From contig JAJFHV010000008.1 in assembly GCA_021775415.1 (NCBI GenBank), positions 163,719 to 227,718 of the forward strand: a DNA stretch of 64,000 bases. Reading direction: 5' to 3'. The notes below the pieces were generated by a model. It did no database searches, was not told where the DNA came from, and saw only the letters and a list, made by a program, of their open reading frames with translations. The translations under genes and the position numbers were made by a program. Origin of the DNA: Hyphomicrobiales bacterium (GTDB taxonomy: Bacteria > Pseudomonadota > Alphaproteobacteria > Rhizobiales > Rhizobiaceae). Of the stretch, positions 9,338 to 18,835 are shown in pieces (the first letter of the stretch is position 1; the number at the start of each line of letters is the position of its first letter).

Positions 9338-10434
9338 CAATCGTTCTCTCCAGAAAAATTGCACCATTCTTTCGTTCGGGTTCCAGAAAGTTGCGAAATA
9401 TGAGCAATGTTATTCATCTCAAGATGCTTCAGAATTCCACTGACGATCTTTCCCGGCAACCCGGGCCCATTGAAAATCATGCCTGTATAGAGCTGAATTA
9501 AATTGGCACCGGCCTCGAGTTTCGTGATGGCTTGGCGAGCACTGTCTATACCGCCAACACCGATAATCGGCATTTCAGGGCCGATACGGTTGCGCATTTG
9601 TGCCAATACCCTGGTTGATTTGTCGAAAAGCGGCCTGCCGGACAGACCACCCAACTCTTTTCGATGTTGTTGATTTGCAAGCCCACTGCGATCAAGTGTG
9701 GTGTTTGATATTACCAGTCCATCAAGCGCTGTTCCTTCCACCACGCCCGCAATCTCATCCATTTGCGATTGCTCAAGGTCTGGTGCAATTTTCAGAAATA
9801 CCGGCTTTCGCACACCGTTTCGCACCGCCATCAGCTCTGCTCTTTCCATTACCCGGTCCAGCAGCACTTTTAGCGCTTCACCTGCCTGTAGATTCCGCAG
9901 GCCCGGCGTGTTTGGGGAGGAGATATTTGCTGTGAAGTAGGAGGCCTTGTCATAAAATTTCTCAATGCCGGATACGTAGTCAGCAACAAAATCCTCACTA
10001 TCCTTGTTGGCACCAATGTTTATCCCGATGATACCTCTGTGTTCTCCCCGGGCCTTCAGGCGCGCCAGCATTGCGTCATGGCCCTGATTGTTAAAACCAA
10101 GCCGATTAATGACACCTTCATCCTCAGGCAACCGAAATAATCTGGGTTGCGGATTGCCCGCCTGTGGCCTCGGTGTAACGGTGCCTATTTCAGCAAACCC
10201 AAATCCAAGTTTTAAAATTGCATCCGGCACTTCCCCATTCTTGTCATATCCGGCAGCAAACCCGAGCGGATTGGGAAATTCCATTCCGGCAACCGTGGTT
10301 GAAAGTCGTTTGTCCAGCACCGGTTTTGGACGGGCAACCAGCCCGTATTTAAGCGCCAGAATGGAAAGTCCGTGCGCATTTTCGGGTGGAAACAAAAACA
10401 GGGTGCGATTGATTATCGGTTTCAGGACATCCAT
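9337..10434 (-). CDS. pyrD: Dihydroorotate dehydrogenase (quinone), class 2
   Basis: A 365-residue enzyme of pyrimidine biosynthesis that oxidises dihydroorotate to orotate and reduces quinone at the membrane. Class 2 features are present: an N-terminal amphipathic extension (LKPIINRTLFLFPPENAHGLS), NPLGFAAGYDKNGE, TANISSPNTPGLRNLQ and the FMN-binding IIGVGGIDSARQA. The ATG at 10434 overlaps the DUF952 stop by one base (TGATG); a TTG one codon upstream is not needed. Gene order DUF952-pyrD is common in Hyphomicrobiales. Confidence 0.95.
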   Translation of the reverse strand: MDVLKPIINRTLFLFPPENAHGLSILALKYGLVARPKPVLDKRLSTTVAGMEFPNPLGFAAGYDKNGEVPDAILKLGFGFAEIGTVTPRPQAGNPQPRLFRLPEDEGVINRLGFNNQGHDAMLARLKARGEHRGIIGINIGANKDSEDFVADYVSGIEKFYDKASYFTANISSPNTPGLRNLQAGEALKVLLDRVMERAELMAVRNGVRKPVFLKIAPDLEQSQMDEIAGVVEGTALDGLVISNTTLDRSGLANQQHRKELGGLSGRPLFDKSTRVLAQMRNRIGPEMPIIGVGGIDSARQAITKLEAGANLIQLYTGMIFNGPGLPGKIVSGILKHLEMNNIAHISQLSGTRTKEWCNFSGEND

Positions 10435-10787
10435 CAAAACTGCTCCGGAAACACATGTCCGCCGTCCTCATCTTCTTCAAGCGGGATGGTTTCTACAACG
10501 CAGGATACATCAAGCGGCGCGTACAGGTGCGGAAACAAATCTCCGCCTCGCGAGGGCTCGTAGCGCAACGCAGCGCCAAGTTTTTCACCCTCAAACGACA
10601 GAAGCAGCAAATCCCTTTTCCCATGGAAATGTTTCGCTGCTGTTTCACGGACCTGGTCTACGGTCGAGAAATGTATGTAGCCATCCGCAATATCCACTGG
10701 CGCACCGTTGAAAACCCCGCATTCAAGCGCGTTCTCCCATTCGGTGCGTGAAACAATTTTGTAAATAATTTGAGAGCCCGGGTTCAT
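10434..10787 (-). CDS. DUF952 family protein
   Basis: A 117-residue protein starting MNPGSQIIYKIVSRTEWENA and carrying the DUF952 core (GYIHFSTVDQVRETAAKHF, then LYAPLDVSCVVETIPL). The family has a compact fold related to glutathione-S-transferase-adjacent proteins and no established reaction. The ATG at 10787 is chosen because the open frame further upstream has no family similarity. It is the first gene of a tightly coupled DUF952-pyrD-arsC operon, overlapping pyrD by one base. Confidence 0.85.
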   Translation of the reverse strand: MNPGSQIIYKIVSRTEWENALECGVFNGAPVDIADGYIHFSTVDQVRETAAKHFHGKRDLLLLSFEGEKLGAALRYEPSRGGDLFPHLYAPLDVSCVVETIPLEEDEDGGHVFPEQF

Positions 10788-10919
10788 CTGGCATGATTGA
10801 GAACAGTATTGCCAAAACCATAAAATCAACAAATGTTTGGGGCAAGTCTCTACCTGTGCAATAATATCGATGCTTGGGGAGAACTGCTCTCCGGCGGATA
10901 CCAGAACGGGATGGTGATC

Positions 10920-11417
10920 ATGAAACCAATCGGTATTTTGACGTTGGCCGCATGTGCCATACTGATTTCCGGCGCTGCTTGGTCTCAAGAGACTGCAGAT
11001 GTAGCCGATGCAGAACGCTTTAGCCTGAACAAGGTGGATGGCGGATTCGTGAAAATTGACCGAAGACTAGGTACGGTCAGTCTGTGTGCCATAAATAAAG
11101 GCAATATGATTTGCCGCATGGCCGCTGATGAACGTGATGCATATGACGATACAATGGATCAAATGCGTAGCGATATGGAAGCGCTGGACGCACGACTGGC
11201 AAAGCTTGAGGGCATGGCGACAACAGAACCAGAAGAAGACAAAAAAGCAGAAGAGCCCGAAGTCGAACTGGGTGCCGGTAGTGAAGAAAAAACCCAGCTT
11301 CCGGCAGAATTCGATACCGCGATGGAAATTGCCCAGGAAGCAATGCGTCGGTTTTTTGCGGTTATTCAGGACTTAAAAAAAGAATACGAACAAAAGGCAA
11401 CCAAGCCCAATACCTGA
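10920..11417 (+). CDS. Exported hypothetical protein with acidic linker
   Basis: A 165-residue protein with a clear signal peptide (MKPIGILTLAACAILISGAAWSQ). The mature part begins with a short beta-like segment containing two cysteines, followed by a helix (YDDTMDQMRSDMEALDARLAKLEG) that looks coiled-coil, a Glu/Lys-rich linker and a final helix. I do not recognise a functional family. ATG at 10911 is an alternative giving three more residues. It is divergent from DUF952 and is followed at once by an intrinsic terminator, so it is probably monocistronic. Confidence 0.7.
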   Translation: MKPIGILTLAACAILISGAAWSQETADVADAERFSLNKVDGGFVKIDRRLGTVSLCAINKGNMICRMAADERDAYDDTMDQMRSDMEALDARLAKLEGMATTEPEEDKKAEEPEVELGAGSEEKTQLPAEFDTAMEIAQEAMRRFFAVIQDLKKEYEQKATKPNT

Positions 11418-11420
11418 CAT

Positions 11421-11452
11421 GGTGGCGTCAAGATGTAACGCTCACCTTTTTT
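11421..11452 (+). terminator. Rho-independent terminator of the exported hypothetical gene
   Basis: GGTGGCGT (11421-11428) pairs with ACGCTCACC (11438-11446) with one bulged base, followed by six T residues (11447-11452). It begins three bases after the upstream stop codon and overlaps the last codons of the symporter gene on the other strand. Confidence 0.75.
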
Positions 11453-13248
11453 GCTCCGGATATCTGTCGGAGAATTCCTATTGTCGCAAAGGCGACAAGC
11501 ATTCCAATAAATCCTGAATTAATCGGCATGAGGCGATCCGTTAAAAGTGGAATTGGGAGTCTGAATTCATCCCCCGAATTTGGTACAAAGTCCGCCCCCA
11601 AAGCTGTCAAGAAAAGCAGCAACACAACCACCGTGAACCCTGCCAACATTCCAAAGAACAGTTGAGTTGAACTGGTTCCTGACCACCAGATTTTTGAGAT
11701 CAGAGCCGGGAAAAGTGCAGCTGCTGATATGGCAAATGCAGCGGTAAACAAAAATTCCGAACTAGGCGCAGTCCATGCTGCAAGCAAGGCGGTAATGATA
11801 GCAATCAAAACGAGCAGGAAGCGGGTCATGAACAACCTTACTCCCAATGGCGACTTGGGCCGAAACAACCGAAAGTACCCGTCTTGTGAGAGTGTGTTTG
11901 CAGTGGCCAGCAACAATCCATCAGCTGTCGACCACAGGGCGGCGAGCGCACCTGCCGCCATTATGGTCATAACAAGATCAGGCAGGTGTGCAAATTTTAC
12001 AGCAGCAAATGGCAGCAATTGGGAACTTATCGTAATATCACGGGCCGTGAGCACATATTCCGGCAATCCGCCACAGGCTGCAATGACCTGCTTCAGCTCT
12101 ACAACCTCCTGCCCGCAAATAGAAATCAGCTTTCCTGCGTTTGCTGTACCCTCCCCAAAGAGCCAGGCGGATTCCACTGCAAGTTCTGAAACCGGCAACC
12201 CCAACAGAGCGGTGTAGAACTCCAGCTTCGCAAACGCAGCGGCTGCAGGAACAGCACTCAGCACAAGCAACAGAAAAAATACTGCCCAAATGCCGCCACG
12301 GCGGGCTTTTGCGCGTGTATCAAAAACGCCAAAATGTTGCACCAGATGTGGCATCGCAGAAATGCCTGCGCCAAGACAGATTATCAGCGCCAAAAAATTG
12401 AACCCGTCGAGACGGCCATCGGAGGTGATCGAGAAGATTTCCTTGCCCAGCGCAAATCCGGCATCCATCATCTCCGCGTCAATTTCTGCTACCGGTTGGA
12501 GTGCCCCTATTCCGAACGCAAGTTGTGGTACTGGAAGTCCGGTGGCGTTAATTGACATCCAACTCAGGGGAAGCAGGAACGTTATCGCGATGACTGGATA
12601 TATCATCGCGCGTGCAATGCTCAGCGACTGAATGCCTCCCGCAAGCAAGCATATGGTGATAGCCAAAACACCAGCAAATACGCCGATTGGTCCGGGAATG
12701 CCTAAAAATTGCTGGCTGATGATTGCGGTTGCATGAAATTGAACAAGCAAAAGCAAAAAGCAGGACAAAATTACAATCACCAGGCTGGCAAATCGAAACA
12801 GGCGATTTTCGTCTCTGCCAAAAAACATTTCTGGAAGCGTCACGGCGCGTGAACTTGCATAGCCTGGCGCTACCAATACACCCAGCATTGTGGCACCCAA
12901 CACCCAACCGGAGAACCAGGCCAAACCATCAATGCCGTTTTTGTAGAATTCACCGGCCAACAAAATATAAATGGCGGATGAGATTAAACCAGCCGCCATG
13001 GCCTGACCGATATAGAATGGGACCCCGGCACGCTCGGCCTCGTGGAACACTGTCAGACGCATGGTTTTTGCAAACAACCCGGCAAAAACCCAGGTGCCAA
13101 TCAAAAATGCGATCATCAAAACAGCTACGTAATGCTCCGGCGCCCCAATCTGTTGAAGTGTTGCAGCGAAGAAGATCGTTAGCGCAAAGCTGGCGATGTA
13201 CATGCCGAGCAGTTGACCTGACAATTTGAGGGGAGAGTTTGATGCCAT
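11428..13248 (-). CDS. Sodium:solute symporter family protein (VC_2705/ActP-like)
   Basis: A 606-residue transporter of the SSS superfamily with about thirteen to fourteen membrane helices; the GAGISAMPHLVQHFGVFDTRAKARRG segment is typical of the VC_2705-type monocarboxylate/acetate branch. Its ATG overlaps the stop of the small DUF4212 gene by one base (TAATG), and DUF4212-SSS pairs are an established two-component symporter arrangement. The neighbouring LuxR regulator and giant sensor kinase match loci that control acetate uptake and activation, so acetate or another short organic acid is the inferred substrate. Confidence 0.9.
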   Translation of the reverse strand: MASNSPLKLSGQLLGMYIASFALTIFFAATLQQIGAPEHYVAVLMIAFLIGTWVFAGLFAKTMRLTVFHEAERAGVPFYIGQAMAAGLISSAIYILLAGEFYKNGIDGLAWFSGWVLGATMLGVLVAPGYASSRAVTLPEMFFGRDENRLFRFASLVIVILSCFLLLLVQFHATAIISQQFLGIPGPIGVFAGVLAITICLLAGGIQSLSIARAMIYPVIAITFLLPLSWMSINATGLPVPQLAFGIGALQPVAEIDAEMMDAGFALGKEIFSITSDGRLDGFNFLALIICLGAGISAMPHLVQHFGVFDTRAKARRGGIWAVFFLLLVLSAVPAAAAFAKLEFYTALLGLPVSELAVESAWLFGEGTANAGKLISICGQEVVELKQVIAACGGLPEYVLTARDITISSQLLPFAAVKFAHLPDLVMTIMAAGALAALWSTADGLLLATANTLSQDGYFRLFRPKSPLGVRLFMTRFLLVLIAIITALLAAWTAPSSEFLFTAAFAISAAALFPALISKIWWSGTSSTQLFFGMLAGFTVVVLLLFLTALGADFVPNSGDEFRLPIPLLTDRLMPINSGFIGMLVAFATIGILRQISGAKKVSVTS

Positions 13249-13520
13249 TAATCGTTTTCAGCTTCAGATAAATGACGCGCAATGGCATCTTGCCTGTCAG
13301 CAGACCAGAATAGCAATGCAACAAGCAGGGCGGGGAATAATAAAACCACAAGAAAATACCCGAAAGGGATGCCAATCAAAACTACCGAATTCAACAGCGT
13401 CAAGGCAATCGGCCACGGCAGCACCAACAGCAGGACAGCAATGCTCACAAAGGCCAATAGCAAACGAGCATTAGCTTCCGGAGTCTTGTGCTTGAAGTAA
13501 AGTATGTTCAAATGCCTCAT
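13248..13520 (-). CDS. DUF4212 small subunit of sodium:solute symporter
   Basis: A 90-residue protein with two long hydrophobic helices and the short polar N-terminus usual for DUF4212. Family members are always found in front of a large SSS transporter, as here with a one-base overlap. It is predicted to be the small membrane subunit of that symporter. The ATG at 13520 is preferred over the longer frame, which adds 25 residues without family similarity. Its 5' end faces the response regulator gene across about 155 bases, which must hold both promoters. Confidence 0.78.
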   Translation of the reverse strand: MRHLNILYFKHKTPEANARLLLAFVSIAVLLLVLPWPIALTLLNSVVLIGIPFGYFLVVLLFPALLVALLFWSADRQDAIARHLSEAEND

Positions 13521-13675
13521 CGCGAACCTATTGGGCAGGTCGAGTACAACCCGTGCGGTGATACAATATCTGAATCCCTGAAAATCCAAACCCAAAAAGC
13601 ATCACTTTAAATTTTTTGCGTTTGATTGTAATGAAGTGGCAGAATTGTTGGGAACATGCCGAGAAAGAGTTTTGA

Positions 13676-14338
13676 GTGGAATCAGTAGTTGTAATTGCCG
13701 ACGACCACCCGCTGTTTCGTGATGCATTAAAGCAAGCGATTGAAGGGCTGTTGCCAGGTTGTTCGTTTCCAAACGCGGGCGATCTCGACGAGGTGCGCAA
13801 TTTGCTGCGTTCTTTTGGTTCAGCTGACCTGGTTTTGTTGGATTTAACGATGCCAGGGGCAAGTGGCTTTTCAGGTCTGATTTCCGTACGCGCGGAGTTT
13901 CCAGAAACTCCGGTTGTTGTTGTTTCGGCGAGCGAAGATCAATTGACGATAAGAAAATGCCTTGATCTAGGGGCATCAGGCTTTATCCCAAAATCCTCAG
14001 GAATTGATTTTATAACAAACGGTATCCGCCTGGTGCTTGCCGGCGAGATTTGTATCCCGCCGTTTGTTGATGTTGATTCAGACATGGATTCTGAATCTTC
14101 CGATGTAATTCGCAAACTACAATCTCTCACCCCTCAACAGGCTCGAGTATTGTCGATGCTGGGGGAAGGATTGTTGAACAAGCAAATAGCCTATGAGCTG
14201 GGCGTTTCCGAGGCGACAGTAAAAGCGCACGTTTCGGCAGTACTGCTGAAACTTGGAGTAGACAGCCGTACTCAGGCCGTCATCATCATGAACAAAATCA
14301 ACTCAGGCATTGCAACTGCCAGCGCTACCAGTCTTTGA
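13676..14338 (+). CDS. LuxR-family response regulator (CrbR/ErdR-like)
   Basis: A 220-residue two-component regulator. The receiver domain has the acidic pair (IADDHPLF), the phosphoacceptor aspartate in VLLDLTMPGASG and the later VVSASED segment; the C-terminal LuxR helix-turn-helix reads NKQIAYELGVSEATVKAHVSAVLLKL. The start is GTG at 13676 behind GAGAAAGAG. It sits between an SSS/DUF4212 symporter and a symporter-domain sensor kinase, the arrangement known for CrbS-CrbR (Vibrio) and MxtR-ErdR (Pseudomonas), which control acetate metabolism. Assignment to that system is by context. Confidence 0.88.
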   Translation: MESVVVIADDHPLFRDALKQAIEGLLPGCSFPNAGDLDEVRNLLRSFGSADLVLLDLTMPGASGFSGLISVRAEFPETPVVVVSASEDQLTIRKCLDLGASGFIPKSSGIDFITNGIRLVLAGEICIPPFVDVDSDMDSESSDVIRKLQSLTPQQARVLSMLGEGLLNKQIAYELGVSEATVKAHVSAVLLKLGVDSRTQAVIIMNKINSGIATASATSL

Positions 14339-14352
14339 AATAATTTTTTCAA

Positions 14353-17300
14353 CTACTCGGCGGCTTCAAACTGCAGATTTTCACGCGAGATAATCGCTCT
14401 TAATGCAGCAGGTTTTAGCGGCTTGTTCAGAATGAGTACGTTGGCAGCTTCAGCTTGCTTTTTAACTTCCTCAGAGCGATCTGCCGTTATAAGCACTGCT
14501 GCAAATTGTTCTCCGTGCGCACCTCTTAAAATTTCCACCACTTCCATGCCGGTCGCATTTTCGAGGTGATAATCGACAAGAACGATACCTGGGACATCAC
14601 CACCGCGTTCAACCAGTTCCTTGACCTCATCAAGCGTTGCGGCGGTATCAACGGTGCATCCCCATTGCTGGAGTAACGCAGACATTCCCTCAAGAATGGT
14701 CAGATCATTGTCCACACAAAGAACCCGTGTACCGTTCAGGTGTCGGCGATTGCGAACACGCTTCTTGCTTTCCAACTCCGCAACACGTTGAGCGGGTTCG
14801 GCCAACGGCAATTTTACTTGAAAGCGGGTGCCTTTACCCGGCACGGAATCAACACTGACTTTATGATCAAGCAAGTCAGCAATTCGTTCGACAATGGATA
14901 ATCCAAGCCCCAGACCGGGAATTTTGTGTGCTTTCTCTCCCAACCGGGTGAATTCCACAAATGCAAGCTTTTGTTGTTCTTTATCCATTCCGGAGCCTGT
15001 GTCGTAAATCTCAACCACAAGATTTTCACCACGCCTGCGGCACCCGACTAAAACCTTGCCTTTGCTGGTAAATTTCAGAGCATTGGAAATCAGATTTTGA
15101 AGCAATCGTCTTAGCAGGGCCGGATCGGAATATACCCAAAGTGCGCTGTGTATGAAAATCAACTCAAGGTTCTGTTCGCGTGCAATTGGATCAAACTCCA
15201 AGTGGAGTTGTTCGGTGATGTTGCGAATCGCAAAATCTCTACGGGAAACATCTGGGGAGGTGGTATCGAGTCGTGATATCGCAAGGATTGCACCCAGAAT
15301 TTCCTCAACTGACCCAAGTGAGCGTCCGATATTTTCTGCCAATCGCGCATTTTGGGATTCGTCGAGCCTTTCAAGCAGTGTAGAGGAATAGAGCCGCGCA
15401 GCATTAAGTGGCTGCAACAAATCATGTCCCGCAGCTGCAAGAAACCGCGTCTTACTGATGTTGGCCTGGTCCGCTGTGCGTGTCGCTTCTTCAAGTTCTT
15501 TTGTACGTTCTTCTACCCGCCGCTCCAGCGTTTCATTTGCCTCTCTCAAGGCCCGGGCAGCATAGACACGTTCGGTGATGTTGTTCCACGTTATAACTAT
15601 TCCACCACCCGGCATCGGGCTCGTCCTGATTTCTAGCACTTCACCGGTGTTAAGCTGTTTGAGTTGCCAGATATCGGACTGATTTATGAGTTGGTGGGCA
15701 AGCTGTTCGCCTTCGGGATCATTCCCCTCAAATTCATTTATCAAGGCAATCTCGCGAGCAACTTCAGTCAGTGGAATACCGGCACGACCCATTTTGGAAG
15801 GTAAATTCAGAAGAGCCCGGAATTGTCGGTTCCATGAAGCAAGTCGGAAATCGCCATCGAAAACCGTAATACCCTGGTCAAGCTGATCAAGGGCCGTCTG
15901 CAATACGTCACGGTTGAATTGCAAGGCCTTGGAAGCCTCATCCAGCAACAGGATATTTGACTTCTCACTGGTATCGAACCGCTTTAGAAGAAGGGTGTGT
16001 ACCAACCGGGAAGACGAGGCACCAATTGCACTCGCCAGCAGCTGTTCGGTGTGGCGCAGCAGGTCATTGTCAACATTTGCTTCCATATCCGGCCGGTTAC
16101 CCGTTTGCGCCCAATACGCTTCAAGTGAGCGCTCGGTACGGATTACCCCAAGATAGCGTGCCACGGTTTCAGTCAATTGCCCGACTTTGACTGTTGAGGA
16201 ACCGATATCTTGTGAAAGCGACACCGGCATTTGGTAGGAAACAAACAAAGACGCCTGCATGCGTTCTTGAGGATCTGGTGCCCTGGATAATGATCCCACC
16301 ACATAAGCAAAGGTGTTGAAGGTAAGGCTCCAGATAACCCCATTTGCCAGTGGTGTCAGCTGCGTTTCAAACAATGCCTCAGGCCGCAATACCACCCACC
16401 CGAACAAACCATTTATGACAAAAGCACTATCAGCAGGCAAAAGTGTTGGCAGCAGCAACGTATACCCCCAGACGCAAAAACCAATCACCATGCCAAGCAT
16501 TGCACCACGAGCGTTTGCCCTGCGCCAGAACAAGCCGCCAAAAAATGCCGGCGCCAACTGCGCAATTGCTGCAAATGAAACCAGCCCTATCGACGCAAGA
16601 GCCGCGGAGTTGTCGGCAACCTTGTAGTACACATAGGCCAGTGTCAGAACGACCAGAATTGCAGTGCGGCGAATATTGAGGATTCGATTTTCCATATCCT
16701 CGGGTTCGGCGTGACCCAGAGATGCCCGAGACCGCAGGAAGAGCGGCAAAACAAGGTCGTTTGAAATCATGATTGCAAGTGCCACACAGGCGACCACAAC
16801 CATCGCAGTACCGGCGGACAAACCACCGATAAATGCAAACAGGCTGACAAGACCGCTTGACTGCAACATTGGCAACAGCAGCACGAAATCATCGGCGTTC
16901 ACAGAATTGCCGAAACGAATGGTCCCGGCGATCGCAATCGGTATCACAAAGAGATTTATCGCTATCAAATAGAGTGGGAACAGCCAGCGCGCGCGTCTGA
17001 GTTCTTCAATCGAATTGTTTTCCACGACCGCGACGTGAAACTGGCGCGGTAACAGGAGAAACACCGTAAGGCTCAAGATGGTCAGGATTACAAAGTTGCC
17101 GGTGTCAAACCCGCGCGCGACCAACAATTGAACGGACTGGTTGTTACTTGCCTGTTGGAACAGGTCTCGCACGCCGTCAAACATCACAAACGTAACAAAG
17201 GCACCCACACACAAGAATGCGATTAGTTTGACCACCGATTCCATCGCGATCGCCAACATTAGTCCGTGTTGGTGTTCCGTGGCATCTGCGTGACGGGTAC

Positions 17301-17835
17301 CAAACAAAATGCTGAACAAGGCAAGCGACAAGGCAATCAGGATTGATATATCGCCAAACACCGGCATCTGGGATGGGATGTCGCCAGCAAAATTGAAAAC
17401 CAAGGTGTTCACGGACCCGGAAATGGCTTTCATCTGCAGCGCAATGTAGGGCACCGTCCCGATTACAGCGATAATCGCTGCGACACCTGCAACTTTGATG
17501 TTCTTGCCATATCTTGAGCCGAGGAAGTCAGCAACTGAGGTAATGCGTTCTTCGTTGGAGAGCTCAATCACCCGCTTTACCAGCGGAAACCCCAAAGTAA
17601 TTGCCAAAATCGGCCCAAAATAAATCGCCAAAAAACTGAACCCACTGGTGGCGGCAAGTCCAACGGAACCAAAAAACGTCCACGTGGTACAATATATGGC
17701 GAGGCTAAACGCATAGGTGTTTGGCCGACTGCGGGTGCTGCGCATAGCAATCGTCCTGTCACCGTAGCTTGCCACGGCAAACAGGATGGACATGTACAGT
17801 ATTGCTACCAACAGCACGACCCAAGGCTGGATCAT
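14353..17835 (-). CDS. Hybrid sensor histidine kinase with N-terminal sodium:solute symporter domain (CrbS/MxtR-like)
   Basis: An 1160-residue protein. Residues 1 to about 510 form an SSS-type transporter domain with about thirteen helices. A PAS domain follows around 640-760 (LDQLDQGITVFDGDFRLASW), then a short coiled coil, the histidine box (AAGHDLLQPLNAARLYSS), the ATPase domain (N box NLISNALKFT, later GLGLGLSIVERIADLL) and a C-terminal receiver (CVDNDLTILEG, VLVDYHLENATG). This architecture defines the CbrA/CrbS/MxtR class. GGAGGACTGGTTC precedes the ATG. It converges on the response regulator gene, with 14 bases between stops, and is probably its cognate kinase. Confidence 0.93.
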   Translation of the reverse strand: MIQPWVVLLVAILYMSILFAVASYGDRTIAMRSTRSRPNTYAFSLAIYCTTWTFFGSVGLAATSGFSFLAIYFGPILAITLGFPLVKRVIELSNEERITSVADFLGSRYGKNIKVAGVAAIIAVIGTVPYIALQMKAISGSVNTLVFNFAGDIPSQMPVFGDISILIALSLALFSILFGTRHADATEHQHGLMLAIAMESVVKLIAFLCVGAFVTFVMFDGVRDLFQQASNNQSVQLLVARGFDTGNFVILTILSLTVFLLLPRQFHVAVVENNSIEELRRARWLFPLYLIAINLFVIPIAIAGTIRFGNSVNADDFVLLLPMLQSSGLVSLFAFIGGLSAGTAMVVVACVALAIMISNDLVLPLFLRSRASLGHAEPEDMENRILNIRRTAILVVLTLAYVYYKVADNSAALASIGLVSFAAIAQLAPAFFGGLFWRRANARGAMLGMVIGFCVWGYTLLLPTLLPADSAFVINGLFGWVVLRPEALFETQLTPLANGVIWSLTFNTFAYVVGSLSRAPDPQERMQASLFVSYQMPVSLSQDIGSSTVKVGQLTETVARYLGVIRTERSLEAYWAQTGNRPDMEANVDNDLLRHTEQLLASAIGASSSRLVHTLLLKRFDTSEKSNILLLDEASKALQFNRDVLQTALDQLDQGITVFDGDFRLASWNRQFRALLNLPSKMGRAGIPLTEVAREIALINEFEGNDPEGEQLAHQLINQSDIWQLKQLNTGEVLEIRTSPMPGGGIVITWNNITERVYAARALREANETLERRVEERTKELEEATRTADQANISKTRFLAAAGHDLLQPLNAARLYSSTLLERLDESQNARLAENIGRSLGSVEEILGAILAISRLDTTSPDVSRRDFAIRNITEQLHLEFDPIAREQNLELIFIHSALWVYSDPALLRRLLQNLISNALKFTSKGKVLVGCRRRGENLVVEIYDTGSGMDKEQQKLAFVEFTRLGEKAHKIPGLGLGLSIVERIADLLDHKVSVDSVPGKGTRFQVKLPLAEPAQRVAELESKKRVRNRRHLNGTRVLCVDNDLTILEGMSALLQQWGCTVDTAATLDEVKELVERGGDVPGIVLVDYHLENATGMEVVEILRGAHGEQFAAVLITADRSEEVKKQAEAANVLILNKPLKPAALRAIISRENLQFEAAE

Positions 17836-18067
17836 GAACCAGTCCTCCCGGTTCTCGCCTCTAAAGACAGCTTTACAGCATTATTTTCCCTGACTTGTCC
17901 ATCTACGAGTGACATGCCGGCAACCAATGCGGGGTTCGATTTTTTCTCCGTGGGCAAAAGCAAAAACCACTTAACGTTACGTCAAAAACGCTTACAATGT
18001 TCGTTGCGGGGCCAAATTTTGGACGCGAATATGAACAAAATATTCAAACGTTAAAGGGGATAAATAC

Positions 18068-18475
18068 ATGCTTAGTGAATTCAAAGCCTTCATCATGAAG
18101 GGTAATGTCATGGATTTGGCCATTGGTGTCATCATCGGCGGCGCATTCGGGGCAATTGTGTCATCGCTTGTCGATGATGTGCTAATGCCAATCATCGGCG
18201 CTGTTTTCGGGGGCGCTGATTTTTCGAATTATTTTGCGCCACTGGCTGGAGGCGTGACTGCCTCTTCGCTTGATGCTGCCCGGGAACAGGGCGCTGTACT
18301 CGCCTATGGCAGTTTCATTACCGCCGTTGTAAATTTCCTGATTATCGGTTTCATCATTTTCCTTCTTGTGAGGGCAGTAAACAACATGATGAAGTCCGAG
18401 GAAGAAGCAGCTCCTGCAGCTCCGCCTGCACAGGAGGTTTTGCTTGGTGAAATTCGGGACCTTTTGAAGAAGTAA
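18068..18475 (+). CDS. mscL: Large-conductance mechanosensitive channel MscL
   Basis: A 135-residue inner-membrane channel that opens under membrane tension to release osmolytes. The N-terminal [24 protein letters not shown] with its pore-lining glycines, the second helix ([20 protein letters not shown]) and the amphipathic C-terminal helix ([13 protein letters not shown]) are all present, and the length is usual for the family. AAGGGGAT precedes the ATG. It is monocistronic, ending in a strong intrinsic terminator. Confidence 0.96.
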   Translation: MLSEFKAFIMKGNVMDLAIGVIIGGAFGAIVSSLVDDVLMPIIGAVFGGADFSNYFAPLAGGVTASSLDAAREQGAVLAYGSFITAVVNFLIIGFIIFLLVRAVNNMMKSEEEAAPAAPPAQEVLLGEIRDLLKK

Positions 18476-18504
18476 CAATAACCAGACTTGTTATTGAACC
18501 ATGA

Positions 18505-18534
18505 AAGCCCCGGATGAAACTCCGGGGCTTTTTT
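18505..18534 (+). terminator. Rho-independent terminator of mscL
   Basis: A perfect 10-bp stem, AAGCCCCGGA (18505-18514) with TCCGGGGCTT (18521-18530), a 6-base loop and a run of T residues to 18534. It lies 30 bases after the mscL stop codon. Confidence 0.92.
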
Positions 18535-18835
18535 GTAACGACTTTTTCCCGTCGGACCGATTTCATCCTTGACGGTCTGTTGTGTGCCAAATGACACCCA
18601 TTCAGCTGCACGGGTGATGTATATCGACCAAAAATCCGCAGGATTGAACGGAAATATCACCTAATGCAGCGAATAAGATCCCGAAATAAGAGTTATGAAT
18701 TAATGGTTTAGTTTTTTCCCAAGCTCTCTACATGAAATTTCCATGATCTCTTCAGGAACCACTCAAGCATCAAGTGGGAAGCCAGCCTAAAAGTTTTGCA
18801 TACACAAATGAGACACAAGAAAAAGGATTACTCCA
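18535..18835. other. Intergenic region before the methyltransferase gene
   Basis: About 300 bases without a gene. It must hold the promoter for the methyltransferase-cysK unit. The only structure I see is a 5-bp hairpin, CCACT and AGTGG, around 18760-18780. A SAM- or SAH-responsive element was considered because of the downstream genes, but no known riboswitch core could be matched. AAAAAGGATTACTCC before the ATG provides a weak ribosome-binding site. Confidence 0.4.

Noticed and set aside
18535..18835. Possible SAM or SAH riboswitch before the methyltransferase-cysK pair
   Set aside because: Only a short 5-bp hairpin is visible and none of the known SAM/SAH aptamer cores could be matched.
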